From Methylobacterium amylolyticum (GTDB lineage Bacteria; Pseudomonadota; Alphaproteobacteria; Rhizobiales; Beijerinckiaceae): a stretch of 64,000 nt of DNA. Shown here piece by piece: positions 23,582 to 31,185 of this stretch; positions within the stretch are counted from its first letter, which is position 1; each line of letters starts with the position of its first letter. The translations under genes were made by a program, and so were the position numbers. The notes under the pieces were generated by a model, which saw only the letters and a list, made by a program, of their open reading frames with translations, was not told the origin of the DNA and made no database searches. Where the stretch lies: contig NZ_JAUYZI010000021.1 of NCBI RefSeq assembly GCF_030700245.1, forward strand, positions 43,250 through 107,249, written 5' to 3'.

Positions 23582-24330
23582 GCTGCGTTAACCGGGGTCC
23601 GATCTAGGGCGATCTCCGGGAACTCTGACCACTCCCGGCCATCCAGAAGGCGCCCTCCCGCCTTCGGGCGATGTCCCCCCCACTGCTTGAAGAAGAACGC
23701 CACTCCCGCAGCGCGGCACTGGTCTCGGACATCTCGGACCCACTCGGGGGCCATCGGCCGTGCCCGGGGGCCGCTCTCTCCCCCGACGATGACCCAGTCG
23801 ATCCCGAGAAGGTCCATGCGGCCGATGGGCCCGATCAAGGGCTCAACGGACAGGAACCTGATGCCGGCTGGTGCTTCCCGCAGATGGCGCACACGCGATA
23901 GTTTGGTGCCGTCCTCAACTGAGACGCCGCACCAGATGTGCGCTGGCCCCCTGCCGCTCCCGTAGCGCCGCCGGAGGTAGGCACGCATCAGCGATGACCG
24001 CTTGGTGAGGACCTGGAAGGTGTGCCAGTCCGCGCGCTCCATCGTGTCGAAGACCCCGTCGATGAACGAGACCGGCAACTCCTTGTGAAAGAGGTCGCTC
24101 ATCGAGTTCACGAAGATCATCTTCGGCTGCCGCCAGAGCAGCGGCTGGTGGAGGCGAGCGGGGCGGAGCGTCAGGTCGAAGCCGGTCTCGAACGGGTGGC
24201 CAGGAACGCCCCTGAACCGCTCCGAGAACCGTTCCGCGTAGCAATGGTCACAGCCCGCGCTGATCTTTGTGCAGCCCGTAACCGGGTTCCACGTCGCGTC
24301 CGTCCACTCGATGGTACTCGTCTCGGCCAT
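23578..24330 (-). CDS. Three-Cys-motif protein (DUF5131, phage Gp37/Gp68 family)
   Basis: The 250-residue protein starts MAETSTIEWTDATWNPVTGC and has the C20-x6-C27-x2-C30 cluster in GCTKISAGCDHCYAERF, a spacing compatible with a metal or Fe-S centre. Later motifs include MIFVNSMSDLFH, HTFQVLTKRS, WCGVSVED, FLSVEPLIGPI, VIVGGESGPRARPM and FFFKQWG. Family members occur in phages and islands; the reaction is not established to my knowledge. It is coupled to tcmP. Confidence 0.88.
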   Translation of the reverse strand: MAETSTIEWTDATWNPVTGCTKISAGCDHCYAERFSERFRGVPGHPFETGFDLTLRPARLHQPLLWRQPKMIFVNSMSDLFHKELPVSFIDGVFDTMERADWHTFQVLTKRSSLMRAYLRRRYGSGRGPAHIWCGVSVEDGTKLSRVRHLREAPAGIRFLSVEPLIGPIGRMDLLGIDWVIVGGESGPRARPMAPEWVRDVRDQCRAAGVAFFFKQWGGHRPKAGGRLLDGREWSEFPEIALDRTPVNAA

Positions 24331-24443
24331 TGCCTCTTCAGCCCTAACCAGAACAGATCTTAGCCGCTTCAGAAGGAAGCGCTAGGCGTGCTGACGAGAC
24401 GATTATGCACCCGGGAGCTGATTCATCCCCTGCACAAAGCCTG
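24331..24443. other. Short intergenic gap before the integrase end
   Basis: These 113 bases separate the start of the three-Cys gene from the end of the integrase (both minus strand). The promoter of the three-Cys/tcmP operon should lie here. No clear -35/-10 pair or hairpin is seen. Confidence 0.3.
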
Positions 24444-26087
24444 CTACGCCACGTTGCCTTCCACCTTCATGGGATCGAGCCGCAATAACTCCCTCGCGAG
24501 CACCGCGATAGGGAACTCCCCATACTCCCGGTTCTGGCTCCCAGGGGCATGGCCGGCGATGGCCTCAACGTACTGCTCCTCGATCCCGGCGTGCCGGCAG
24601 CAAGTCATGAACCTGTGCCGGATCGCGTGCAGCACCTTCCCGAGATCGGGAGCGGCCACGATCTTGCCCGCCCACTCAGCCAGCTCACGAGCCACAAGGT
24701 CGCCCTGGGAGATTCGGGCGTCGGCTCTGCGGCGCTGGGAGGGGTTATAGAACAGGGGGCCGACAGGTGCCGCCTCCACGAAGGTCAGGAAGCCCAGCTC
24801 GATCAAGCGGGGGTGAACGGGGACCACGCGGGCGTCGCCCTTGATCCCCTCCCCTGCGTCAGGCGTGAACTGGATTGTCGCCCCGTCTGGGCGAACCGAC
24901 ACGTCCTCGCTGCGGAGCTGCGCCACGGCGCCGATACGGGAGCCGGTGTAGAAGCACACGAGGGTGGCCCATCGACGTGCCGCGGGGAGGGTCCGAGGCT
25001 GCGCCTCGACCACGTGAACAGCCAGGGCAGCCTCAACAAGACGGTGTGCCTCTATGTCCGTCAGCCCCTTTGGCCGCGTGGCGCGGGCCTTCACCACCTT
25101 GATACCCACCCCCGCCGCAGGGTTGGCCTTGATCCCGGTTAGGGTCGCCTTGGTGGTCGCCCAGCCGTAGACGGAGCTAAGGGCGGCCTTGTGCACGTCA
25201 CGGGCTGCGCGTGGCGAGAGCGGGCTGTCAGCGGCCTCCATCCGAGCCTCGACGTACCGCTGGAGGTCGCCTGACGAGACCTCACGGGCATCAGGGTTAC
25301 CCAGGAAGTCGCTCACCGCGCTGAAGACGCCCTTGTAGCGACGCTTGGTGTCCGGGGAGGTGTTCTGCTGCTCCGGGTGCTTCTCCCACCGCTCGAACAA
25401 GGCCGCCATCGTCAGCTTGGACCTGCCGCGCGGTGTGGGCGCACTGAACGCCGGGACTTCAGGGAAGCGGTCGGCCTGGGGATCAGGCGTGTAGTCCCCA
25501 GCAGCGCGGCCCATCAGCACGACGTTCCCTTGGCGAACTGCTCCCGAGACCTGCTCCAGCAGACGAGCGCGGCTGTCCGCGTCCACCCACAATCCCTTAC
25601 CCTGGAGGATGGCGGTCACCCTGGTGCCGAACAGGCTCTCCCGGTCGCGGAGCTGGCGTTCCGCGTCCGTCTCGATCTTGAGTGAGGCTGGCCCGAGTTG
25701 GCCCAGTTCGGCTTTGAGGTTCTCAACCTCGGCCTTCAGCCACCGCTCAACCTCGCCGGGATCGTCCTCATGCTCTGCGATGAGCGCCCGGTAGACCTCG
25801 CCGGAGAGCGCCACAGCCTCCTTATGCGACAGGTGCCGCGGGCCAGTCCTCAAGGCCGCGAAGGTGGTCTCTACATCGGCCGAGATGCGGGCGTGGGCGG
25901 CCTTCGCTTGTGTGCTGTTGGCGGTGCCCAGAGTGAGCGTGATGCCCTCCTTGCCCCATCCTGACGGTCTCACGAACGAAGCCCCGAGCTTGTCGAGGAT
26001 GCGCCGAATGTCCGCCGGGTATCGGCGCCGGAACTGGTGGTTGAGTGTGCCGAGACGGGCGGACGGACGGGCCATCTGGAGGACCAT
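24444..26087 (-). CDS. int: Tyrosine-type site-specific integrase of the island
   Basis: The 547-residue protein (from 26087) integrates and excises the island at tRNA-Thr. The start region MVLQMARPSARLGTLNHQFR then RRYPADIRRIL is typical of long alphaproteobacterial island integrases. A SAM-like core-binding domain lies around 255-345, and the catalytic domain contains R384 (TGSRIGAVAQL), HAIRHRF (H-x-x-R), the GHAPGS histidine and the nucleophile Y522 (NREYGEF). The start could also be 26075; neither has a strong ribosome site. The gene end faces the island interior and the start lies 75 bp from the att in the tRNA. Confidence 0.92.
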   Translation of the reverse strand: MVLQMARPSARLGTLNHQFRRRYPADIRRILDKLGASFVRPSGWGKEGITLTLGTANSTQAKAAHARISADVETTFAALRTGPRHLSHKEAVALSGEVYRALIAEHEDDPGEVERWLKAEVENLKAELGQLGPASLKIETDAERQLRDRESLFGTRVTAILQGKGLWVDADSRARLLEQVSGAVRQGNVVLMGRAAGDYTPDPQADRFPEVPAFSAPTPRGRSKLTMAALFERWEKHPEQQNTSPDTKRRYKGVFSAVSDFLGNPDAREVSSGDLQRYVEARMEAADSPLSPRAARDVHKAALSSVYGWATTKATLTGIKANPAAGVGIKVVKARATRPKGLTDIEAHRLVEAALAVHVVEAQPRTLPAARRWATLVCFYTGSRIGAVAQLRSEDVSVRPDGATIQFTPDAGEGIKGDARVVPVHPRLIELGFLTFVEAAPVGPLFYNPSQRRRADARISQGDLVARELAEWAGKIVAAPDLGKVLHAIRHRFMTCCRHAGIEEQYVEAIAGHAPGSQNREYGEFPIAVLARELLRLDPMKVEGNVA

Positions 26088-26109
26088 GTGTAGCAGCCGT
26101 GTGTAGCAG
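26087..26109 (+). repeat. Tandem TGTGTAGCAG repeats at the integrase start (candidate arm sites)
   Basis: TGTGTAGCAG occurs at 26087-26096 and 26100-26109, with a third copy at 12209-12218 near the other end. They lie over the integrase start and 53-75 bp from the right att, so binding by integrase could also repress its own gene. The role is inferred. Confidence 0.45.
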
Positions 26110-26161
26110 TTGGCCGCTGAATCCTCAACTAAACCGGTAACTTGCTGAGATCGTTCGATGA

Positions 26162-26190
26162 TCGTGGTGCCGGTGGAGAGGATCGAACTC
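26162..26190. mobile_element. Right attachment-site repeat (att) in tRNA-Thr
   Basis: This is an exact 29-bp copy of 12119-12147. Here it supplies the CCA end, the acceptor 3' strand and most of the T-arm of the tRNA on the minus strand, so integration leaves the tRNA intact. Confidence 0.9.
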
Positions 26191-26239
26191 CCGACCTTCG
26201 GTTTACAAAACCGCTGCACTACCGCTGTGCTACACCGGC
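26165..26239 (-). tRNA. tRNA-Thr(TGT)
   Basis: The minus strand reads GCCGGTG (26239-26233) pairing with CACCGGC (26175-26169), discriminator A and an encoded CCA (26167-26165). The anticodon loop within CGGTTTTGTAAACCG gives TGT, decoding ACA threonine. The T-arm contains GTTCGATCC. The length is 75 nt with CCA. It is the integration site of the island on its left. Confidence 0.93.
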
Positions 26240-26446
26240 GCGCGCTCGGAAACCGTTGACGGGTCTGACGGTTTCGGGGCGTCGAGACCCTTTCACTACG
26301 TCCGGAGGTGGTTCGTCAAGGCGCTGGAACCGCCGCGTCGCGCCGCCGCGGCCATCCCTGGAATCCGCGGGACCGGAAGGACGGGCGGGACGGCTCGGTG
26401 CCGTAGCGTGATCGCCGTGCGCGGGTCCGGTTGCATCCCCGGACAG

Positions 26447-26470
26447 CAAGCGGATAAAATATACACTGCG
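26447..26470 (+). promoter_or_regulatory. AT-rich site upstream of the GntR regulator
   Basis: The segment GGATAAAATATACACT stands out in a GC-rich setting and shares ATAAAAT with the minus-strand reading of the palindrome at 27218-27233 (AGATTGTATAAAATCT). It may be an autoregulatory operator or the -10 region of the GntR gene. This is a single weak match. Confidence 0.35.
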
Positions 26471-26482
26471 ATGCGAGGCCCG

Positions 26483-27175
26483 ATGTCCCCTGCGACCCGC
26501 CCCAGGTCCGGTCCCGACCGGCTGCGCCACAAGACCGTCTCCGCAGCCGTCGCCGACGCGCTCCGGCAGCGTATCCTCAACGGGGACCTCGCGCCGGGCG
26601 TCCAGCTCCGGCAGGACGCGCTCGCGGAGGCGTTCGGCATCAGCCGGATCCCGATCCGGGAGGCCCTGCTCCAGCTCGAAGCGGCCGGCCTCGTGCGGAT
26701 CGTGCCGCATCGCGGGGCGGTGGTCGCCGGCCTGACGGTGGAGGAGGTCGAGGACATCTTCCAGCTCCGCGTGCAGCTCGAACCGCAGCTCCTGCTGCTC
26801 TCCGCACCCCGCTTCTCGGAGGCCGATGTCCGCGCGCTCCACGACCTGACGGCGGAGTACGGCGCGGCGCTCCAGGCCGGGGAGGTCGACCGCTGGGGGG
26901 AGCTGAACCGGCGCTTCCACCTCGACCTGCTCCGCCACGCCGACCGGCCGCGCTCGCTCAGCATCGTCTCCGGTCTGCTGCAGGATTGCGACCGCCCGAC
27001 CCGCCTCCAGCTCTCCGTCTCGGGCGACGTGGCCCGCGCCGATGCCGAGCACACCCGCATCGTCGCGCTCTGCGAGGCCGGGCAGATCGCGCAGGCCGCC
27101 GACCTGCTGCGCGCGCACATCGCCAACGCCGCCACCTCGCTGGTGGCGATCTATCGGCGCGCGCACGCCGCGTGA
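26483..27175 (+). CDS. GntR-family transcriptional regulator (FCD/FadR subfamily)
   Basis: The 230-residue regulator has an N-terminal winged helix (about 14-75: VADALRQRILNGDLAPGVQL, EAFGISRIPIREALLQLEAAG) and a C-terminal all-helical FCD effector domain (about 85-225: HDLTAEYGAAL, NRRFHLDLLRHAD, EHTRIVALCEAG). The ATG at 26483 has GAGG at a good distance; the ATG at 26471 does not. It lies 85 bp upstream of the ABC-transporter operon, which it probably controls in response to the transported solute or a product (inference). Confidence 0.88.
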   Translation: MSPATRPRSGPDRLRHKTVSAAVADALRQRILNGDLAPGVQLRQDALAEAFGISRIPIREALLQLEAAGLVRIVPHRGAVVAGLTVEEVEDIFQLRVQLEPQLLLLSAPRFSEADVRALHDLTAEYGAALQAGEVDRWGELNRRFHLDLLRHADRPRSLSIVSGLLQDCDRPTRLQLSVSGDVARADAEHTRIVALCEAGQIAQAADLLRAHIANAATSLVAIYRRAHAA

Positions 27176-27217
27176 ACGGGACGGACGCGCTCCGAATGCG
27201 GGTGCTTGACCGTCCGC

Positions 27218-27233
27218 AGATTTTATACAATCT
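27218..27233 (+). promoter_or_regulatory. Palindromic operator candidate before the ABC operon
   Basis: AGATTTTATACAATCT is an inverted repeat matching its own reverse complement at 14 of 16 positions, 27 bp before the first transporter gene and just after the GntR gene. GntR-family regulators bind short AT-centred palindromes of this kind, so it is a likely operator. Confidence 0.5.
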
Positions 27234-27260
27234 ACAACTCGGAGATTCGGCGAGGCCCTC

Positions 27261-28013
27261 GTGTCGGATTGCGCGCTGGAGACGGTGGGACTGACCAAGG
27301 CCTTCGGCGGCTTCACGGCCGTGCGGAACGTCGCCCTGAAGGTCCGCCGCCACGCGATCCACGCGCTGATCGGCCCGAACGGCGCCGGCAAGACCACCGT
27401 CTTCAACCTGCTGACCAAGGTGCACGCCCCGACCGGTGGACGGATCCTGTACGAGGGGGCGGACATCACGGGCGAGAACGCGGCGGCCATCGCCCGGCGC
27501 GGCATCGTGCGCTCGTTCCAGATCTCGGCGACCTTCCCGCACATGAGCGTGCGCGACAACGTCCGGGTCGCGCTCCAGCGGCGGCTCGGCACGCAGTACC
27601 AGTTCTGGCGCTCGGTCCGCTCGCTCGCGGTGCTCGACGCGCGGGCGATGGCGCTGCTCGGCGATGTCGGGCTCGCCGATTACGCCGAGGCCAACGCCGC
27701 CGACCTGTCCTACGGGCGCAAGCGCACCCTGGAGATCGCCACCACACTCGCCCTCGACCCGCCGCTGCTCCTCCTCGACGAGCCGACCCAGGGCATGGCC
27801 CTCGACGACGTCGACCGGATCAAGCGGCTGATCCGCCGGATCGCTCAAGGCCGCACCATCCTCATGGTCGAGCACAACATGTCGGTGGTGGCCGACCTGT
27901 GCGACACGATCACCGTGCTGCAGCGCGGCGAGATCCTGGCGCAGGGCAGCTACGCCGAGGTCTCCGCCGACCCGGCGGTGAAGGCCGCCTATCTCGGGGG
28001 CGGGCATGGCTGA
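27261..28013 (+). CDS. livG: ABC transporter ATP-binding protein, LivG type
   Basis: This is one of two ATPases of a branched-chain-amino-acid-type (HAAT) importer. The 250-residue protein has Walker A GPNGAGKTT (38-46), an ABC signature in the form LSYGRKRTLEIA, and Walker B LLLLDEPTQGMA, then the switch histidine in MVEHNMSV. It starts with GTG at 27261 and its end overlaps the next ATPase by eight bases. The real solute may be an amide, urea, amino acid or aromatic acid rather than leucine. Confidence 0.92.
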   Translation: MSDCALETVGLTKAFGGFTAVRNVALKVRRHAIHALIGPNGAGKTTVFNLLTKVHAPTGGRILYEGADITGENAAAIARRGIVRSFQISATFPHMSVRDNVRVALQRRLGTQYQFWRSVRSLAVLDARAMALLGDVGLADYAEANAADLSYGRKRTLEIATTLALDPPLLLLDEPTQGMALDDVDRIKRLIRRIAQGRTILMVEHNMSVVADLCDTITVLQRGEILAQGSYAEVSADPAVKAAYLGGGHG

Positions 28014-28761
28014 GACGATCCAGCCCAAGGCGATCCCACCCGAAGCGATCCTGCCCGAGGCGGCGCCCGTCCTGGAGATCCGCGGCCTGGAGGCGTGGTA
28101 CGGCGAGAGCCACGTCCTGCACGGCATCGACCTCACCGTCCGCGAGGGCGAGTGCGTGACCCTGCTCGGCCGCAACGGGGCCGGGCGCAGCACCACGCTC
28201 AAGGCGATCCTCGGCCTGACCGACCGCCGGGCGGGCTCGGTGCGGGTGCGCGGGCAGGAGACGATCCGGCTCAGCACCCACAGAATCGCCCGGCTCGGCC
28301 TCGGCTACTGCCCGGAGGAGCGCGGCATCTACCGCACGCTCACCACGCAGGAGAACCTGACCCTGCTGCCGCAGCTCGGGCCGGACGGGATGAGCGTCGC
28401 CGAGGTGCTGGCGATGTTCCCCAACCTCGCCGAGCGGGCCGACAGCTACGGCGGCCGCCTGTCCGGCGGCGAGCAGCAGATGCTGGCGCTCGGCCGCATC
28501 CTGACCACGGGGGCCCGGATCCTTCTGCTCGACGAGATCACCGAGGGGCTCGCCCCGGTCATCGTCGAGGCGCTCGGCCGGGCCGTGGCGCTGCTGAAGG
28601 ATCGCGGCTTCACGGTCGTGCTGGTCGAGCAGAACTTCCACTTCGCCCGGCACCTCGCCGACCGCCACTACGTGATCGAGCACGGCCGCGTGGCCGCCGA
28701 GATCGCGGCGGGCGACGTCGCGGCGCGCGAGGCGGAGGTCGGGCGCCTGCTCGGCGTCTGA
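28006..28761 (+). CDS. livF: ABC transporter ATP-binding protein, LivF type, with Arg in Walker A
   Basis: This is the second ATPase of the importer, 251 residues. Walker A reads GRNGAGRST (55-63): the invariant lysine is arginine (R61, codon CGC). The signature LSGGEQQMLALGR, Walker B ILLLDEITEGLAP and switch histidine region VEQNFHFAR are otherwise normal; note DEI rather than DEP. The first 22 residues are an added tail with repeated PKAI/PEAI units. It overlaps livG by eight bases. Some LivF relatives may carry this Lys-to-Arg change, so function is not excluded. Confidence 0.9.
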   Translation: MAETIQPKAIPPEAILPEAAPVLEIRGLEAWYGESHVLHGIDLTVREGECVTLLGRNGAGRSTTLKAILGLTDRRAGSVRVRGQETIRLSTHRIARLGLGYCPEERGIYRTLTTQENLTLLPQLGPDGMSVAEVLAMFPNLAERADSYGGRLSGGEQQMLALGRILTTGARILLLDEITEGLAPVIVEALGRAVALLKDRGFTVVLVEQNFHFARHLADRHYVIEHGRVAAEIAAGDVAAREAEVGRLLGV

Positions 28762-28854
28762 CGCCGGATCCCGGGGCCCCTCTCCCCGGGATCCGGCACG
28801 CGGTTCACGAGAGGCCCAGATGGGCGGACACGGGGCGGACGGGAGGCACGGGAC

Positions 28855-30075
28855 ATGCGGTCGCGGTTCATCGGTTCACTGCTCGGCGCGTCGCTCGCGT
28901 CGCTCACGCTCCCGGCGCTCGCCGCCGACGCGGTCAGCGACGGCGTCGTCAAGGTCGGCATCCTGAACGACCTGTCGGGCATCTACTCCGACTTCACCGG
29001 CCGCGGCTCGGCGGCGGCGGCGCAGATCGCCATCGACGAGATGGGCGGCAAGGTGCTGGGTGCCCCGGTCGAGCTGATCGCCGCCGACCACCAGAACAAG
29101 CCCGACATCGCCGCCAACCTCGCCCGCGAGTGGTTCGACCAGGGCAAGGTCGACATGATTGCCGACTTCCCGACCTCCTCCACCGCGCTCGCCGTGATGG
29201 AGATCGCCAAGCAGAAGAACCGGGTGACGATGCTCTCGGCCGCCGTCGCCATGGCGGCGATCACCGACAAGTGCTCGCCGCTGAACGCGCAGTGGATGAC
29301 CGACACCTACGCGCTCGCCGCCGGCACCGCCAAGGCGCTGCTGAAGACCGGCCGCAAGACCTGGTACTTCGTCACCGCCGACTACACCTTCGGCCATTCC
29401 CTGGAGAAGGACGCCGCCTCCGTCGTCGAGGCGGAGGGCGGCAAGGTGCTCGGCGTCTCCCGCCACCCCTTCCCGGGCGGCGACTTCTCGTCCTTCATGC
29501 TCAAGGCCCAGGCCAGCGGCGCGCAGGTCATCGCGCTCGCCAACGCCGGCAGCGACACCATCAACGCCGTCAAGCAGGCGGCCGAGTACGGTATCGGCCG
29601 CACCGACAAGCAGGTCATCGCGCCGCTGCTCATGTACATCACCGACGTGAAGAGCTTAGGCTTGGCCAAGGCCCAGGACATGTACCTGACGGAAGCGTTC
29701 TACTGGGATTACGACGACCGCTCGCGGGCGTTCGCCGAGAAGTTCTTCGCCAAGATGAAGCGCATGCCGAGCGCCTCGCAGGCGGCGGTGTACTCGGCGA
29801 CCCTGAACTATCTCAAGGCGATCCAGGCGGCCGGCACCGACGAGGCCGGGGCGGTGATGGCCAAGCTGCGCTCCATGACCATCGACGACGCGGTGATCCG
29901 CAACGGGCACCTGCGCGCCGACGGCGCCCTCGTCCACGACATGCTGCTCCTCCAGGTGAAGAAACCCTCCGAGTCGAAGCGCGACTGGGACTTCTACAAC
30001 GTCCGCGCCGTGCTGAAGGGCGAGGACGTGTTCCCGAAGCCCTCCGACGCCTGCCCTCTCAACGCAAAGGGCTAG
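28855..30075 (+). CDS. Periplasmic substrate-binding protein, HAAT family (LivK-like)
   Basis: The 406-residue protein has a Sec signal peptide (MRSRFIGSLLGASLASLTLP, cleaved near ALA-ADA at 22-24) and a type 1 periplasmic binding fold (Peripla_BP_6): VKVGILNDLSGIYSDFTGRG, ADHQNKPDIAANLAREW, TWYFVTADYTFGHS, QVIALANAGSDTINAV. It delivers the solute to the permeases encoded downstream. Its close relative at 39594 shares these motifs. The ligand cannot be read from sequence. It is followed by a hairpin-rich repeat before the permease genes. Confidence 0.9.
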   Translation: MRSRFIGSLLGASLASLTLPALAADAVSDGVVKVGILNDLSGIYSDFTGRGSAAAAQIAIDEMGGKVLGAPVELIAADHQNKPDIAANLAREWFDQGKVDMIADFPTSSTALAVMEIAKQKNRVTMLSAAVAMAAITDKCSPLNAQWMTDTYALAAGTAKALLKTGRKTWYFVTADYTFGHSLEKDAASVVEAEGGKVLGVSRHPFPGGDFSSFMLKAQASGAQVIALANAGSDTINAVKQAAEYGIGRTDKQVIAPLLMYITDVKSLGLAKAQDMYLTEAFYWDYDDRSRAFAEKFFAKMKRMPSASQAAVYSATLNYLKAIQAAGTDEAGAVMAKLRSMTIDDAVIRNGHLRADGALVHDMLLLQVKKPSESKRDWDFYNVRAVLKGEDVFPKPSDACPLNAKG

Positions 30076-30273
30076 GAGGAATCCCTCCCCCTCTGCGGGG
30101 GAGGGTGCCGAGCGGAGCGAGGCGGGAGAGGGGCGGCGCGACGGTCCAGGATACGGGCCCCGCCGCGACCTCTCCGGACGCGGCGCTCCCCTCACCCGAC
30201 CCCCTGCGGGGGCCACCCTCCCCCGCATTGGGGGGAGGGCGATCCGCCAACTCAACCCGCCGGTGACCCCACG
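30076..30273. repeat. Palindromic intergenic repeat inside the ABC operon
   Basis: Two 9-bp-stem hairpins of the same sequence, CCCTCCCCC / GGGGGAGGG, lie at 30083-30105 (loop TCTGC) and 30216-30239 (loop GCATT). Between them is GAGCGGAGCGAGGCGGGAGA, typical of a dispersed repeat family. Sitting between binding-protein and permease genes, it could lower expression of the permeases relative to the binding protein by termination or mRNA stabilisation. Confidence 0.65.
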
Positions 30274-31176
30274 ATGGACATCACCTTCCAGGGCTTCATG
30301 GCCCAGCTCACGATCGGCCTCATCGGCGGCTGCTTCTACGCCATGCTCAGCATGGGGCTCGCCATCATCTTCGGGCTCCTGAACATCATCAACTTCACCC
30401 ACGGGGCGCAGTTCATGATGGCGGCGTTCCTGGCCTGGATCGGCCTGACGCAGCTCGGCCCCTGGCTCGGCTATCCGGACTTCCAGATCAACTTCTGGGT
30501 CGCGCTGGTGCTGGCGCCGCTCTGCGTGGCCCTGTTCGGCATGGCGATCGAGCGCAGCCTGCTGCGCCGCCTCTACCACCTCGACCACCTCTACGGGCTG
30601 CTCCTGACCTTCGGCGTGGCGCTGGTGATGGAGGGCGGCTTCCGCTACGCCTTCGGCGTCTCCGGACAGGGCTACGAGCCGCCGGAGATCCTCCAGGGCC
30701 CGGTCGATGTCGGGTTCATGCTGCTGCCGAAGTACCGCGTCTTCGTGGTCTTCGCCTCGCTGCTGATCTGCTTCGCCACGTGGTACCTGTTCGAGCGCAC
30801 CAAGCTCGGCGCCTACCTGCGGGCCGGCACCGAGAACCCGCGCCTGCTCCAGGCCTTCGGCATCAACGTGCCGGTGATGATCACCCTGACCTACGGCTTC
30901 GGGGTGGCGCTCGCCGGGATCGCGGGCGTGCTCGCCGCGCCGATCATGCAGGTGACGCCGCTGATGGGCGGCAGCCTGCTCAACATCGTCTTCGCCGTGG
31001 TGGTGATCGGTGGCCTCGGCTCGATCCTCGGCTCGATGATGACCGGCCTCGCCCTCGGGCTGATCGAGGGCCTGACCAAGGTCGTCTACCCGGAGGCCTC
31101 GACCGTGGTGGTGTTCGTGATCATGGCGCTCGCCCTGCTCGTGCGCCCGGCCGGCCTGTTCGGCCGCGAAGTCTGA
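30274..31176 (+). CDS. livH: ABC transporter permease, LivH type
   Basis: The 300-residue inner-membrane permease has about eight hydrophobic segments. Family motifs are GLIGGCFYAMLSMGLAIIFG, LLNIINFTHGAQFMMAAFLA and the cytoplasmic coupling region RAGTENPRLLQAFGINV, then GVALAGIAGVLAAP and VVVIGGLGSILGSM. It pairs with the LivM-type gene 9 bp downstream. Confidence 0.92.
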   Translation: MDITFQGFMAQLTIGLIGGCFYAMLSMGLAIIFGLLNIINFTHGAQFMMAAFLAWIGLTQLGPWLGYPDFQINFWVALVLAPLCVALFGMAIERSLLRRLYHLDHLYGLLLTFGVALVMEGGFRYAFGVSGQGYEPPEILQGPVDVGFMLLPKYRVFVVFASLLICFATWYLFERTKLGAYLRAGTENPRLLQAFGINVPVMITLTYGFGVALAGIAGVLAAPIMQVTPLMGGSLLNIVFAVVVIGGLGSILGSMMTGLALGLIEGLTKVVYPEASTVVVFVIMALALLVRPAGLFGREV

Positions 31177-31185
31177 GGGGCGCCG

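Larger units (their letters stand above)
12119..26190. mobile_element. Integrative genomic island in tRNA-Thr
   Basis: The island is about 14.1 kb, bounded by exact 29-bp repeats, with a tyrosine integrase next to the intact tRNA. Its gene content and base composition (several genes clearly AT-richer than the backbone) set it apart from both flanks. It carries a serine recombinase, a polymerase-like protein, a nested transposon and the TcmP/three-Cys pair. No conjugation or capsid genes are visible, so it is either mobilised by another element or a decayed prophage or satellite (inference). Confidence 0.9.
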
